From SVEL01 sp045125245 (GTDB lineage Bacteria; Bacillota; Clostridia; Lachnospirales; Lachnospiraceae), in contig JBGVNF010000044.1 of assembly GCA_045125245.1 (NCBI GenBank), forward strand, positions 1-50,180: a DNA stretch of 50,180 nucleotides. The letters are read 5' to 3'. Position 1 is the stretch's first letter. The number at the start of each line of letters is the position of its first letter. The notes under the pieces are model-generated. The model made no database searches and was not told the origin of the DNA. It was given only the letters and a program-made list of their open reading frames with translations. Position numbers and translations under genes: made by a program. Shown in pieces: positions 1 through 8,533 of the stretch.

Positions 1-311
1 GATACTAACTGTCCTGTAATAGTTGTACCGATATTAGCACCAAGAATTGGTCCAACAGCCTGTGTCAATGTCATAAGTCCTGAGTTAACAAAGCTTACTA
101 CCATAGATGTAGTAACACTTGAGGACTGAATAACTGCTGTAAATAATATACCAACAATAACACCTATGAAGCGATTTCTTGTACACATTTCAAGAACGCT
201 CTTCATCTTTGATCCGGCAACCTTTTCCATTCCCTTACTCATAAGCTCCATTCCGTATAAGAACAAGCCTAAACCAGCTGCCATGCCTAAAATCATTTCC
301 GTATAATTCAT
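1..311 (-). CDS. Na/Pi cotransporter family protein, N-terminal part (cut by window edge)
   Basis: About 103 residues are visible before the window ends. They read as a membrane protein: a hydrophobic first segment (GMAAGLGLFLYGMELMSKG), then a stretch containing QSSSVTTSMVVSFV and GANIGTTITGQ. The QSSS and GANIGTT motifs are typical of the Na/phosphate cotransporter repeat (PF02690, NptA/YjbB-like), which takes up phosphate with sodium; many bacterial members also carry a C-terminal PhoU-like domain that would lie outside this window. The ATG at 311 overlaps the ribF stop by four bases (ATGA), so it is probably translationally coupled to the upstream operon. Family assignment is fairly secure; substrate is inferred. 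Confidence 0.82.
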   Translation of the reverse strand, partial: MNYTEMILGMAAGLGLFLYGMELMSKGMEKVAGSKMKSVLEMCTRNRFIGVIVGILFTAVIQSSSVTTSMVVSFVNSGLMTLTQAVGPILGANIGTTITGQLV

Positions 312-1252
312 TCGTTTGCACCAAGCCTTTCGTTTTCTTCACGGCATAATCTAATATCATTTTCCACTGCCGCCTTTAACTCATCAGTTGAATTGAACTT
401 TTTTTCTGGTCTTATAAACTTAAAAAACTCCAATTCCAACATCTGTTCGTATAAGTCTATTGATAGTTCTAAAATGTTTGTCTCAATGGTAATATTACCA
501 TCTCCACTTACTGTAGGTCTAGTACCAATATTAGTTATAGAAGGATATCTAACTCCATCTATAATTGAATTTGTATAATATACCCCCTTAGGAAGCAATA
601 GCTTATCCTTCGGTGGAATTATATTAAATGTTGGAAAACCTAATGTTCTTCCAAGCTGCTGCCCCTTTGTCACAACACCAATAGCTGTGTACGGGTAACC
701 TAGCAGCTCATTGACAGTTTCCACATTGCCTTTACATATTTCCTCTCGGATATATGTGCTGCTAATATCTCTACCGTCATATTGCAGTTTTTTAATTACT
801 GTTGTCTTATAGCCAAATTTGTCTTCTAGTTTTTTTAATAACGTTGCATTGCCCCGTCGCTTGTATCCAAAACCACAATCTTCTCCGCAGAAAATCTTTT
901 TTACGTTAAGCTTTTTTACAAGTATATCTTCTATAAAAGCTTCTGGCTCAATAGATAAAATCTCTGGCTCCAATGGACATTCCACCAATATATCTATTCC
1001 ATTTTTTTCCATAAAAAGTCTTTTTTCTTCTGCTGTCAAAATATATTGTTGTTTTGTTTTTTCCAAAGCTTCCATCGGTGACCTTACAAACGTAAATATA
1101 GCTGTAAGCATTCCTTCCTCTTTTTTTGCCTTGGATAACATCTCAATGAGTGCTCTATGCCCCCTATGAAGACCATCAAATTTGCCTATAACTAAAGCTG
1201 TTCCTCTATCAACTTGTATATACTCAGTCAATATATTTCCGTAGATTTTCAT
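308..1252 (-). CDS. ribF: bifunctional riboflavin kinase / FAD synthetase RibF
   Basis: A 314-residue protein of the usual RibF size. The N-terminal half is a nucleotidyltransferase that makes FAD from FMN; it shows GKFDGLHRGHRAL near residue 23 and the STYIREEI motif near residue 165. The C-terminal half is the riboflavin kinase domain, with LGFPTFNI and the NIGTRPT motif. It makes FMN and FAD in the cytoplasm. It follows truB by nine bases in the conserved rimP-to-ribF operon and overlaps the transporter gene downstream. The ATG has an AGAGGAA ribosome site just upstream. Confidence 0.96.
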   Translation of the reverse strand: MKIYGNILTEYIQVDRGTALVIGKFDGLHRGHRALIEMLSKAKKEEGMLTAIFTFVRSPMEALEKTKQQYILTAEEKRLFMEKNGIDILVECPLEPEILSIEPEAFIEDILVKKLNVKKIFCGEDCGFGYKRRGNATLLKKLEDKFGYKTTVIKKLQYDGRDISSTYIREEICKGNVETVNELLGYPYTAIGVVTKGQQLGRTLGFPTFNIIPPKDKLLLPKGVYYTNSIIDGVRYPSITNIGTRPTVSGDGNITIETNILELSIDLYEQMLELEFFKFIRPEKKFNSTDELKAAVENDIRLCREENERLGANE

Positions 1253-1261
1253 ATCATTCCT

Positions 1262-2197
1262 CTACTTAGCGGCAAAAAACATCTTGTCGCATTTTACTAG
1301 CTTTTCTTTTTTATTATAATAAAAGATTCCTATAAACTGTCCTATACTATCGTACATTCTATATCGTTTATCATCCTCTAATACTACATTTTCAGTGGTA
1401 TCAAGCATAAACGGAGCCACACTATTTCCATTATAAAGCATCCTGTCATACTTTTCTATTGTAATAATCTTAGGATACATTTCAAATATAGTTTCTACAG
1501 ATATAAGTTTACTACTTATCCCTTCCGCACTCTCTACTATAGAGCTTATTTCGCTTAATGTAAGACTATCCTCTATCCCAAAGGTGCTTACCTTTGTTCT
1601 CTTTAGTTCTTCCATACAAGCACCACAAGACAGCTTCTGTCCTATATCATGACACAATGTTCTTATATAAGTTCCCTTTGAACAACTTACTGTCATATAT
1701 ACCCTAGGATATTCAATTCTCACGTTATCGATAGCTATTATTTTCACAGGACGTGGTTTTCTTTCAATCTCTATACCTTCCCTTGCAAGCTCATAAAGCT
1801 TTTTCCCATTCACCTTTAGAGCGCTATACATTGGCGGTATCTGATTGTAATCTCCCACAAAGCTATTTATCACTTCCATAATCTTACTATCATCAAGATT
1901 TCCAGACTGCCTTAAGAAATCTGTATCACATTCTTCTAAAACCTGACCTGAAATATCCTGAGTATCAGTAACTTTTCCAAGTAACATAACCGTCTCATAA
2001 GTTTTATCCTTATCAGTTAGCATATCACAAAGCTTTGTAGCGTGACCTAAACACACTGGTAACACACCAGTTGCATCAGGATCTAATGTTCCTGTATGTC
2101 CTATCTTCTTTTGCTTCAATATACCTCGAAGCTTAGCTACCACATCATGGGATGTGAAACCTTTTTCCTTATTTACAATAATTACTCCGTTGTACAT
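1262..2197 (-). CDS. truB: tRNA pseudouridine(55) synthase TruB
   Basis: A 311-residue TruB. It converts U55 in the T-loop of tRNAs to pseudouridine. The catalytic motif HTGTLDPDATGVLPV, with the nucleophilic Asp in LDPDA, is near residue 36-50, and the KGTYIRTLCHDIG motif of the family is near residue 175. The C-terminal part is a PUA-like tail. Its start overlaps the end of the nrnA gene by 16 bases, and a GGAG lies upstream of the ATG, so the two are probably co-translated. Confidence 0.96.
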   Translation of the reverse strand: MYNGVIIVNKEKGFTSHDVVAKLRGILKQKKIGHTGTLDPDATGVLPVCLGHATKLCDMLTDKDKTYETVMLLGKVTDTQDISGQVLEECDTDFLRQSGNLDDSKIMEVINSFVGDYNQIPPMYSALKVNGKKLYELAREGIEIERKPRPVKIIAIDNVRIEYPRVYMTVSCSKGTYIRTLCHDIGQKLSCGACMEELKRTKVSTFGIEDSLTLSEISSIVESAEGISSKLISVETIFEMYPKIITIEKYDRMLYNGNSVAPFMLDTTENVVLEDDKRYRMYDSIGQFIGIFYYNKKEKLVKCDKMFFAAK

Positions 2198-3141
2198 TTA
2201 AACTCCAATTCTATGCGTTCTGCCAAATTGTTGATAACATCATGAACTGTTCCTTTGCAAGTACATCCAGCAGCTCTAATATGACCACCGCCGCCAAAGT
2301 AGCCTGCAATTTTATTTACATCAAGATATTTCTTTGAACGCAAGCTTACCTTATATGTGAGCGGTTCCATCTCATATAGGAATATAGCACATTCAACACC
2401 TTCTGTAAGTCGCATCTGTTCCACAATTCCGCCTAAATCCTTATTAGTTACACCAAAAAATTCCATTTCTCGTCCTGTAACTACTGAAAAGATACATTTA
2501 CCATCAAAGAATCTTATACTTTCTAATAATGCTCTTCCCATAATTTGATTCTGAGCATATGTCTTCGCATAAAATCCCTCATCGATAATTGTTTGGAAAT
2601 CAATACCCTTACTCATAAGCTTTCCAGCTACATTCATAGTATGTTCTGAAGTACTCGCATACTTAAACACACCTGAATCATGAATAATTCCTGTATAAAG
2701 AGCTTCTGCTGTCTCTTTGCTTATCTTATCCTCGTCAAGCAAGTCATATAAAACCTCTGATGCAGAGCTTGCATTTGGAACTATTATATTTTCCATACCA
2801 ATGCCAGGATTACTTATATGATGATCAATACACAATGTCATTTTTGCGTTTACATATAGCTTGTTAGCTACACCAATTCTCTGCAAATCACTTGTATCTA
2901 GTAAGATAAATAAATCCACCTTGCTCTCTTCATCATCTTCTCTTATAGCCTCATCTATTCTGCTAATATAAGAAAATCCTGAACCTGCATCTTCAAGATA
3001 AACTGAAATCTCTTTATCATTATAATTTTCTTTCAAATAATTATATAAACCCATGCAAGAGCCTACACAGTCACCATCAGGGCGAGTGTGTCCAGCTATT
3101 GCGATAGAATTTACAGACTCTATTTTTTCAGAAAGTTTCAT
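2182..3141 (-). CDS. nrnA: DHH-family oligoribonuclease / pAp phosphatase NrnA-like
   Basis: A DHH/DHHA1 phosphoesterase of 319 residues. NrnA degrades 2-5 nt RNA fragments and dephosphorylates pAp. Visible motifs are GHTRPDGDCVGS near the N-terminus, LLDTSD, CIDHHISN (the DHH signature), and the C-terminal GGGGHIRAAG of DHHA1. I chose the ATG at 3141 because AGGAAG sits eight bases before it; a GTG nine bases upstream would add only three residues. It lies between rbfA and truB, as in many Firmicutes. Confidence 0.92.
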   Translation of the reverse strand: MKLSEKIESVNSIAIAGHTRPDGDCVGSCMGLYNYLKENYNDKEISVYLEDAGSGFSYISRIDEAIREDDEESKVDLFILLDTSDLQRIGVANKLYVNAKMTLCIDHHISNPGIGMENIIVPNASSASEVLYDLLDEDKISKETAEALYTGIIHDSGVFKYASTSEHTMNVAGKLMSKGIDFQTIIDEGFYAKTYAQNQIMGRALLESIRFFDGKCIFSVVTGREMEFFGVTNKDLGGIVEQMRLTEGVECAIFLYEMEPLTYKVSLRSKKYLDVNKIAGYFGGGGHIRAAGCTCKGTVHDVINNLAERIELEFKCTTE

Positions 3142-3157
3142 AAAAAACACTTCCTTC

Positions 3158-3556
3158 CTAGTCTTCTATATTTTTGTTGTTATTTTCATTGTTATTTGCG
3201 TTGTCGTGAGCCATTACATCATCAATCTTCTTAGACATATTTACACCATACTCAATTGACTGGTCGATTACAAATGTAATCTGTGGTGTATTTCTTAAAT
3301 TTATCGAAGAAGCAAGCTGTCTTCTAATATACCCTTCAGCACTTTTTAAGCCCTTAATCGTATCCGACTTAGCTTTCTCATCTCCAAGAACCGAAATATA
3401 TGCCTTGCAAAACTTAAGATCCGGTGTAACTTCAACTGCTACAACACTTGTGAGAGGGCTTATACGCGGATCCTTTATGCCGCCGCGTATAATATTGCCA
3501 AGTTCTCTCATAACTTCTGCATTAACTCTAACATTTTTTACACTGTTTTTTCTCAT
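3158..3556 (-). CDS. rbfA: 30S ribosome-binding factor RbfA
   Basis: A 132-residue RbfA, which binds late 30S precursors and helps mature the 5' end of 16S rRNA. The N-terminus RVNAEVMRELGNII and the PRISPLTSVVAVEVTPDL segment are family hallmarks. The last 15 or so residues are an Asn/Asp/Glu-rich tail beyond the KH-like core and are probably disordered. It follows infB by eight bases, the standard order. Confidence 0.95.
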   Translation of the reverse strand: MRKNSVKNVRVNAEVMRELGNIIRGGIKDPRISPLTSVVAVEVTPDLKFCKAYISVLGDEKAKSDTIKGLKSAEGYIRRQLASSINLRNTPQITFVIDQSIEYGVNMSKKIDDVMAHDNANNNENNNKNIED

Positions 3557-3564
3557 TCTTACCT

Positions 3565-5901
3565 CTATCTAGGTACCTCTACCATAATGTATGCTTCAAC
3601 AGTATCAAGCTCTGCGAAATCATTAAAGCCTTCAAATACAAAACCACACTCGTATCCAGCTCTAACTTCCTTTACATCATCCTTGAATCTCTTAAGAGAT
3701 GCTAAAGGTCCTTCAAAGATAACATCTCCAGCTCTCATTACTCTTACCTTACATCCTCTCTGGAATGAACCGTCAAGTACGAATGAACCTGCGATATTAC
3801 CAATACCAGAAGCCTTGAATATCTGACGAATCTCAGCATGGCCGATAACCTTTTCTTCAAATATTGGATCAAGCATACCCTTCATAGCAGCCTGAACATC
3901 TTCAATAGCCTGATAGATTACTCTATATAATCTAACATCTACGCCTTCTCTATCTGCTGTATCCTTAGCCATATTATCAATTCTTACATTGAAACCGATG
4001 ATAATAGCATTTGATGCTGATGCAAGAATTACATCTGATTCATTGATTGCACCTACACCACCATGGATAATCTTAACTACTACTTCTTCATTTGAAAGCT
4101 TAATAAGACTCTGCTTAACAGCCTCAACTGAACCCTGTACGTCAGCCTTAACGATAATATTAAGCTCCTTAACATCACCTGTCTGCATCTGTGTAAATAA
4201 ATCATCAAGTGACATTCTGTTCTTAGCCTTTGCATTCTCGATAAGCTTCTCCTTACCGTCAGCAATAAATGTTTCAGCAAAGTTTCTAGCTTCCTTCTCG
4301 TTCTTTGTAGAAACGAAGATTTCACCTGCATTTGGAACTGAGTTAAGACCTAATATCTCAACTGGTGTAGAAGGTGTAGCCACCTGTACTCTCTCACCTG
4401 TATCAGAAATCATAGCTCTTATACGTCCAAAGCTTGAGCCTACTGCTGCCGCATCTCCAACCTTAAGTGTTCCCTTCTGAACAAGAACTGTAGCTACAGG
4501 ACCTCTACCCTTATCAATCTTAGCCTCGAGTACAAGACCTCTTGCCTTACGGTCTGGATTAGCCTTTAACTCAAGCATCTCAGCTGTAAGAAGAATCATC
4601 TCTAATAACTGGTCAATACCCTCTCCTGTATGAGCTGATACTGGAACAAATACTGTATCTCCGCCCCAATCTTCTGCTACTAATTCATGCTCTGCAAGCT
4701 CCTGCTTAACTCTATCAATATTTGCACTTGGCTTATCAATCTTATTAACTGCAACGATAATGCTAATTCCAGCTGCTCTAGCATGGTTAATAGCCTCTAC
4801 TGTCTGTGGCATCACACCGTCATCAGCTGCTACTACAAGTACAGCGATATCTGTAGACTGAGCACCACGCATACGCATAGCTGTAAATGCCTCATGTCCT
4901 GGTGTATCAAGGAATGTAATCTTTTCACCCTTGCATGTAACCATATAAGCACCGATATGCTGTGTAATACCGCCAGCCTCACCAGTTGTAACATTTGTCT
5001 TACGAATAGCATCAAGTAAAGATGTCTTACCATGGTCAACGTGACCCATTACACAGATAACTGGTGGTCTTGTCACTAATGTTGCCTCATCATCTTCTTC
5101 CTCTCTTAAGAGTTCCTCGATTACATCAACCTTCTCTTCTGGCTCCACGATGATATCGTACTCTAAAGCGATTTCTTCTGCTGTCTCATAATCAATTTCC
5201 TGATTAATGCTAAACATTTTGCCCTGCATAAAGAGCTTCTTGATAATAGCAGATGCCTGCATCTTCATCTTGTCTGCCAATTCCTTAATTGTAAGATAAT
5301 CAGGAATTGTGATAACCTTAATTTCTTCTTCCTTTGGTTCTGGCTTTGGTTGTGGCTGTGGCTTATTCTGTCCACCCTTGCCATTTTTATTTCCATTATT
5401 GTTAAAATTATTATTCTTATTGTTCTTGTTATTTTTGTTTCTGTCGTTCTGAGCACTATTCTGTGGATTAAATACCTGTGTTATGTGCTTCTTATCGCCC
5501 TGATTCTTATTTGAATCATTCTTATTATTATTCTTATTGTTATTATTCTTGTTATTGTTTGGCTTATTATTTCTGTTATCATTAGCCTTATTATCATTTG
5601 GTTTCTTGTCATTGCCCTTATGCTCTGGCTTCTTATCATTTGCCTTATGCTCTGGCTTATTCTCATTCTTTGGAGAAGCTTCTTTATATTCCTTCTTAAG
5701 TTTAGCTTCTTCCTTCTTAGACTCTTCCTTCTTTACTTCTTCCTTACCACCAAATGCTGCCTTTACAATATTTATAGCCTCATCATCAATAGAACTCATA
5801 TGGTTCTTAACATCGATTCCTTTTTCCTTTAATAATGCAACTATCTCTGCATTATCCTTTTCTATCTGTTTTGCTAGTTCATATATTCTCATTTTTGACA
5901 T
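3565..5901 (-). CDS. infB: translation initiation factor IF-2
   Basis: A 778-residue IF-2, the GTPase that places initiator tRNA on the ribosome. An N-terminal IF2_N domain (MRIYELAKQIEKDN) is followed by a Lys/Glu and then strongly Asn/Lys/Pro-rich linker, roughly residues 55-195, which is low complexity. A second IF2_N domain (IKELADKMKMQ) precedes the G domain, with GHVDHGKTS, DTPGHEAF and NKIDKP, then domains II-IV. The start has GGAGG seven bases upstream. The Asn-rich linker is unusual in composition but lies where IF-2 linkers normally vary. Confidence 0.98.
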   Translation of the reverse strand: MSKMRIYELAKQIEKDNAEIVALLKEKGIDVKNHMSSIDDEAINIVKAAFGGKEEVKKEESKKEEAKLKKEYKEASPKNENKPEHKANDKKPEHKGNDKKPNDNKANDNRNNKPNNNKNNNNKNNNKNDSNKNQGDKKHITQVFNPQNSAQNDRNKNNKNNKNNNFNNNGNKNGKGGQNKPQPQPKPEPKEEEIKVITIPDYLTIKELADKMKMQASAIIKKLFMQGKMFSINQEIDYETAEEIALEYDIIVEPEEKVDVIEELLREEEDDEATLVTRPPVICVMGHVDHGKTSLLDAIRKTNVTTGEAGGITQHIGAYMVTCKGEKITFLDTPGHEAFTAMRMRGAQSTDIAVLVVAADDGVMPQTVEAINHARAAGISIIVAVNKIDKPSANIDRVKQELAEHELVAEDWGGDTVFVPVSAHTGEGIDQLLEMILLTAEMLELKANPDRKARGLVLEAKIDKGRGPVATVLVQKGTLKVGDAAAVGSSFGRIRAMISDTGERVQVATPSTPVEILGLNSVPNAGEIFVSTKNEKEARNFAETFIADGKEKLIENAKAKNRMSLDDLFTQMQTGDVKELNIIVKADVQGSVEAVKQSLIKLSNEEVVVKIIHGGVGAINESDVILASASNAIIIGFNVRIDNMAKDTADREGVDVRLYRVIYQAIEDVQAAMKGMLDPIFEEKVIGHAEIRQIFKASGIGNIAGSFVLDGSFQRGCKVRVMRAGDVIFEGPLASLKRFKDDVKEVRAGYECGFVFEGFNDFAELDTVEAYIMVEVPR

Positions 5902-5929
5902 CTAACTACCTCCGTAATGCTATTAACTG

Positions 5930-6253
5930 TTATTGTCTCTCTATGCCAGCAAGCACCAATTGCTTTTCTACCGCCTTGGCTAAGCCTTCGTCAGTCACTG
6001 CCATAGATGCTCTAAATTCCTTACCCATGAAATGTCCAAGACCTTCCTTTGTACCATAAAAATATACTGGAACCTTATAAAACTCACACATATTTCTAAA
6101 CATCTTCTTTGTATTATCAGATGCTTCCAAAGCTACAACGACAAGTCTTGCCTTACCTTCCTTCACAGCCTTCTCTACAGAAAACTCTCCGCTGACAGTT
6201 TTTCCTGCCTTTGTTGCAAGGGATATGGTGGACAATATTTTATCCTGCTGCAT
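5930..6253 (-). CDS. ylxQ: L7Ae/L30e-family RNA-binding protein YlxQ
   Basis: A 107-residue protein of the ribosomal L7Ae/L30e/YlxQ fold, a kink-turn RNA-binding family; the exact role of YlxQ is not settled. The segments LATKAGKTVSGEFSVEKAV and LVVVALEASDNTKK match the family pattern. I place the start at the ATG at 6253: AGGTGA precedes it and the upstream ylxR stop (TAG) ends one base before. It lies in its standard place between ylxR and infB. Confidence 0.88.
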   Translation of the reverse strand: MQQDKILSTISLATKAGKTVSGEFSVEKAVKEGKARLVVVALEASDNTKKMFRNMCEFYKVPVYFYGTKEGLGHFMGKEFRASMAVTDEGLAKAVEKQLVLAGIERQ

Positions 6254-6254
6254 A

Positions 6255-6521
6255 CTACTCACCTAATTCCTTCATTAACTGTTCATATACTTCACTTGAT
6301 ACACTTATTCCCAACGAACGTTCAATAGCTTTAGTTTTAATTGCCTTTTTAAGACATTCCTCACTGCGACATACATATGCGCCTCGTCCGTTCATCTTTC
6401 CTGTCAAATCCATAAAAATCTGTTCCTCAGCTGTCTTGATTACTCTGACCATCTCTTTCTTAGACTTCATTTCACCACAGCCAGTACATTTACGTAATGG
6501 AATTTTTTTTACTGCTGCCAT
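6255..6521 (-). CDS. ylxR: YlxR family RNA-binding/regulatory protein
   Basis: An 88-residue basic protein of the YlxR family (DUF448). The family core is visible as RKCTGCGEMKSKKEMVRVIKT and GRGAYVCRSEECL. YlxR proteins have been linked to RNA or nucleoid binding, and in some clostridia to RNase P; which applies here is unknown. It sits between nusA and ylxQ with tight spacing, the normal operon position. Confidence 0.92.
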   Translation of the reverse strand: MAAVKKIPLRKCTGCGEMKSKKEMVRVIKTAEEQIFMDLTGKMNGRGAYVCRSEECLKKAIKTKAIERSLGISVSSEVYEQLMKELGE

Positions 6522-6549
6522 ATAATCACCTATTTTCTTAATGCAAATT

Positions 6550-7608
6550 CTATATCACGTCAAATTCTCCAGCCTGCTTTGCCTGTGTTTCACTCTTGAT
6601 ATCAATCTTGAAACCAGTAAGTCTTGCTGCAAGTCTTGCATTCTGACCTTCCTTACCAATAGCTAATGATAACTGATAATCTGGAACAACAACCTTAGCT
6701 GTCTTCTCGTCATCATCTGCAATAACAGAAATAACCTTAGCTGGGCTTAATGCGTTCTCGATAAGTATAGCTGGATTCTCGCTCCAATTGATAATATCGA
6801 TTTTCTCTCCTCTTAATTCCTCAACTACCGCGCTAACTCTTGTACCATTAACACCTACACATGCGCCTACAGGGTCAACCTTTTTGTTTGAAGAACGTAC
6901 CGAAATCTTACTTCTTGAACCTGGCTCTCTTGCGATATTAACTATCTCTACTACTCCATCCTTAATCTCTGTAACCTCTGCCTCAAAAAGTCTCTTTACA
7001 AGCTCTGGATGTGTTCTTGAAACTATGATTCTAGCTCCCTTAGTATTTTCCTTAACTTCTAATACATAAAGCTTAATTCTATCATTTGTCTTAAACTTTT
7101 CTGTCTTAACCTGCTCTGTTTCATTTAAAACTGCATCTGCCTTACCAAGATTAATAGTAATGCTTTTGCCATTAACTCTCTGTACGATACCTGTTACGAT
7201 ATCCTTCTCCTTACCACAGTACTTATCGTAAACAGCTCTTCTCTCCTCTTCACGAATCTTCTGTGTAATAATATTCTTTGCATTCTGTGTAGCAATACGT
7301 CCAAACTCCTTAGACTTAATCTCTACATTTACGATATCACCAAGCTTATGCTTCTTACTGATTTCTCTTGCATCATCAAGGCTAATCTGCATAACTGGAT
7401 CTTCTACAGTCTCCACAACCTCTTTCTCTGCAAGAATTGTATAATCACCTGTCTCTCTGTCGATAGAAACCTTCACATTATCAGACTTTCCAAAATGATT
7501 TCTGTAAGCTGTGATAAGTGAATTTTCAATAGCCTCAAGAAGAACCTCTTTGCTGATATCCTTCTCCTTCTCTAAAACGTTTAATGCCTCAATAAGTTCC
7601 TTGTTCAT
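6550..7608 (-). CDS. nusA: transcription termination/antitermination factor NusA
   Basis: A 352-residue NusA with the N-terminal RNA polymerase-binding domain, an S1 domain and two KH domains (GACVGVNGTRVSAVVEELRGEKID and LAIGKEGQNARLAARLTG regions). It controls pausing and termination and feeds back on its own operon in several bacteria. It lacks the C-terminal acidic repeats of enterobacterial NusA, which is normal for Firmicutes. It follows rimP by 60 bases. Confidence 0.97.
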   Translation of the reverse strand: MNKELIEALNVLEKEKDISKEVLLEAIENSLITAYRNHFGKSDNVKVSIDRETGDYTILAEKEVVETVEDPVMQISLDDAREISKKHKLGDIVNVEIKSKEFGRIATQNAKNIITQKIREEERRAVYDKYCGKEKDIVTGIVQRVNGKSITINLGKADAVLNETEQVKTEKFKTNDRIKLYVLEVKENTKGARIIVSRTHPELVKRLFEAEVTEIKDGVVEIVNIAREPGSRSKISVRSSNKKVDPVGACVGVNGTRVSAVVEELRGEKIDIINWSENPAILIENALSPAKVISVIADDDEKTAKVVVPDYQLSLAIGKEGQNARLAARLTGFKIDIKSETQAKQAGEFDVI

Positions 7609-7668
7609 TTCATTTCTCTCCTTCTTAATGTTTTTTATTCAACAAATTTTCTATATTTTCTATATTAA

Positions 7669-8133
7669 TTAGAAATCAAAAGATAATCTTATAAGCGCCA
7701 CATTAGCTCTATCAAATGTCACATCTGTATCCTCTATCTGAAGAACTATCTCTTCCTTTGTGTAAGACTTGAGCACTCCAGTAAATTCCTTCTGCTTCTC
7801 AATTGACTTATAAAGATGTATATCTACCTCTTTACCAATGCTTCTTACGTAATCCTTTTCTTTCTTAAGAGGTCTTCCAAGTCCTGGTGAGCTAACCTCC
7901 AATATATATGAGTCCTCGATGAAATCATCAGCATCTAACTTATCGCTAAGTGCTCTACTTACTACCTCACAGTCATCAACTGCTATTCCACCTTCCTTGT
8001 CTACGTACACTCTAAGATACCAGTTTCCTGCCTCTTTCACATACTCAACGTCCACAAGCTCAAAATTATTCGCCTCTATAATAGGCAATACAAGAGCTTC
8101 TGTCTTCTGCTCATATTCTTCTCTTCTTGACAT
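7669..8133 (-). CDS. rimP: ribosome maturation factor RimP
   Basis: A 154-residue RimP, needed for 30S maturation. Typical motifs are LVDVEYVKEAGNWYLRVYVD, the DCEVVSRALSDKLD segment and YILEVSSPGLGRPLK. I chose the ATG at 8133 because GGAGG lies seven bases upstream; the ATG six bases earlier is too close to it. This is the first gene of the nusA-infB operon, with a leader of about 110 bases that contains two hairpins. Confidence 0.95.
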   Translation of the reverse strand: MSRREEYEQKTEALVLPIIEANNFELVDVEYVKEAGNWYLRVYVDKEGGIAVDDCEVVSRALSDKLDADDFIEDSYILEVSSPGLGRPLKKEKDYVRSIGKEVDIHLYKSIEKQKEFTGVLKSYTKEEIVLQIEDTDVTFDRANVALIRLSFDF

Positions 8134-8160
8134 GAACATACCTCCACTTTCTCAACTCAA

Positions 8161-8221
8161 ATCGTAGTTGCTGAACAACTGCGATTACACATAAAGAGAG
8201 TGGACTTTCGGTCCACTCTCT
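8161..8221 (-). promoter_or_regulatory. two hairpins in the rimP-nusA leader
   Basis: Between the probable promoter and rimP the leader holds two perfect or near-perfect hairpins. One is 8195-8221, an 11-bp stem AGAGAGTGGAC with a 5-nt loop; the other is 8161-8185, a 10-bp stem with one T-G pair and a 5-nt loop. The first is followed on the transcript by a weak U-rich stretch (CTCTCTTTATG), so it could be an attenuator. The structures are seen; the regulatory role is inferred. Confidence 0.5.
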
Positions 8222-8245
8222 AACTAGTTAACTATTACGCCATTA

Positions 8246-8274
8246 AGTCTATCACTTTATATCCTAAAATGCAA
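8246..8274 (-). promoter_or_regulatory. probable sigma-A promoter of rimP-nusA operon
   Basis: On the minus strand TTGCAT (8274-8269) and TAGACT (8251-8246) are separated by 17 bases. It lies after the tRNA terminator and before the leader hairpins. The -10 is a mediocre match. Confidence 0.45.
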
Positions 8275-8315
8275 GCATTAATTTCTGTACATAATATATT
8301 TAGATACAAAAGTAG

Positions 8316-8350
8316 ACAAAAAACTGCCAAGTGAAAACTTGGCAGTTTTA
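8316..8350 (-). terminator. intrinsic terminator of tRNA-Glu
   Basis: A 13-bp perfect stem (AAAACTGCCAAGT with GAAA-type loop) begins two bases after the tRNA on the minus strand and ends in a run of six or more U. It should end the tRNA transcript before rimP. Confidence 0.85.
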
Positions 8351-8351
8351 G

Positions 8352-8423
8352 CAGCTAATAGGGGAATCGAACCCCTGTTTCCGCCGTGAGAGGGCGGCGT
8401 CTTAACCCCTTGACCAATTAGCC
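8352..8423 (-). tRNA. tRNA-Glu (anticodon CUC)
   Basis: The minus strand folds as a 72-nt cloverleaf. Acceptor GGCTAAT pairs with ATTAGCT, ending in a G-U pair at 1-72. The anticodon stem CCGCC/GGCGG has the loop CTCTCAC, giving anticodon CTC, which reads GAG. The T-stem is AGGGG/CCCCT with loop TTCGATT, and the discriminator is G. CCA is not encoded. It has its own promoter and terminator. Confidence 0.94.
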
Positions 8424-8465
8424 GTAGAGTTTTATTTTTTAGTGCTCTCTCCTGAGCACTTTGGT

Positions 8466-8494
8466 AGTATACATTATAATTCAAAATAATGCAA
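8466..8494 (-). promoter_or_regulatory. sigma-A promoter of tRNA-Glu
   Basis: TTGCAT and TATACT are spaced by 17 bases on the minus strand, about 40 bases before the tRNA 5' end. A small hairpin (GTGCTC/GAGCAC, 8443-8460) lies in the leader that would be removed by processing. Confidence 0.65.
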
Positions 8495-8533
8495 GCACTT
8501 TTTTAAATTTTTTGTAATATTTTTTCATAAGTC

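Noticed and set aside
4687..5019. Long plus-strand frames opposite infB, e.g. 4687-5019 and 5537-5905
   Set aside because: They are antisense shadows of infB codons, Cys/Ser- or Leu/Phe-rich, without ribosome sites.
8278..8484. 68-codon minus-strand frame over the tRNA region
   Set aside because: It covers the tRNA-Glu and its terminator, which explain the sequence fully.
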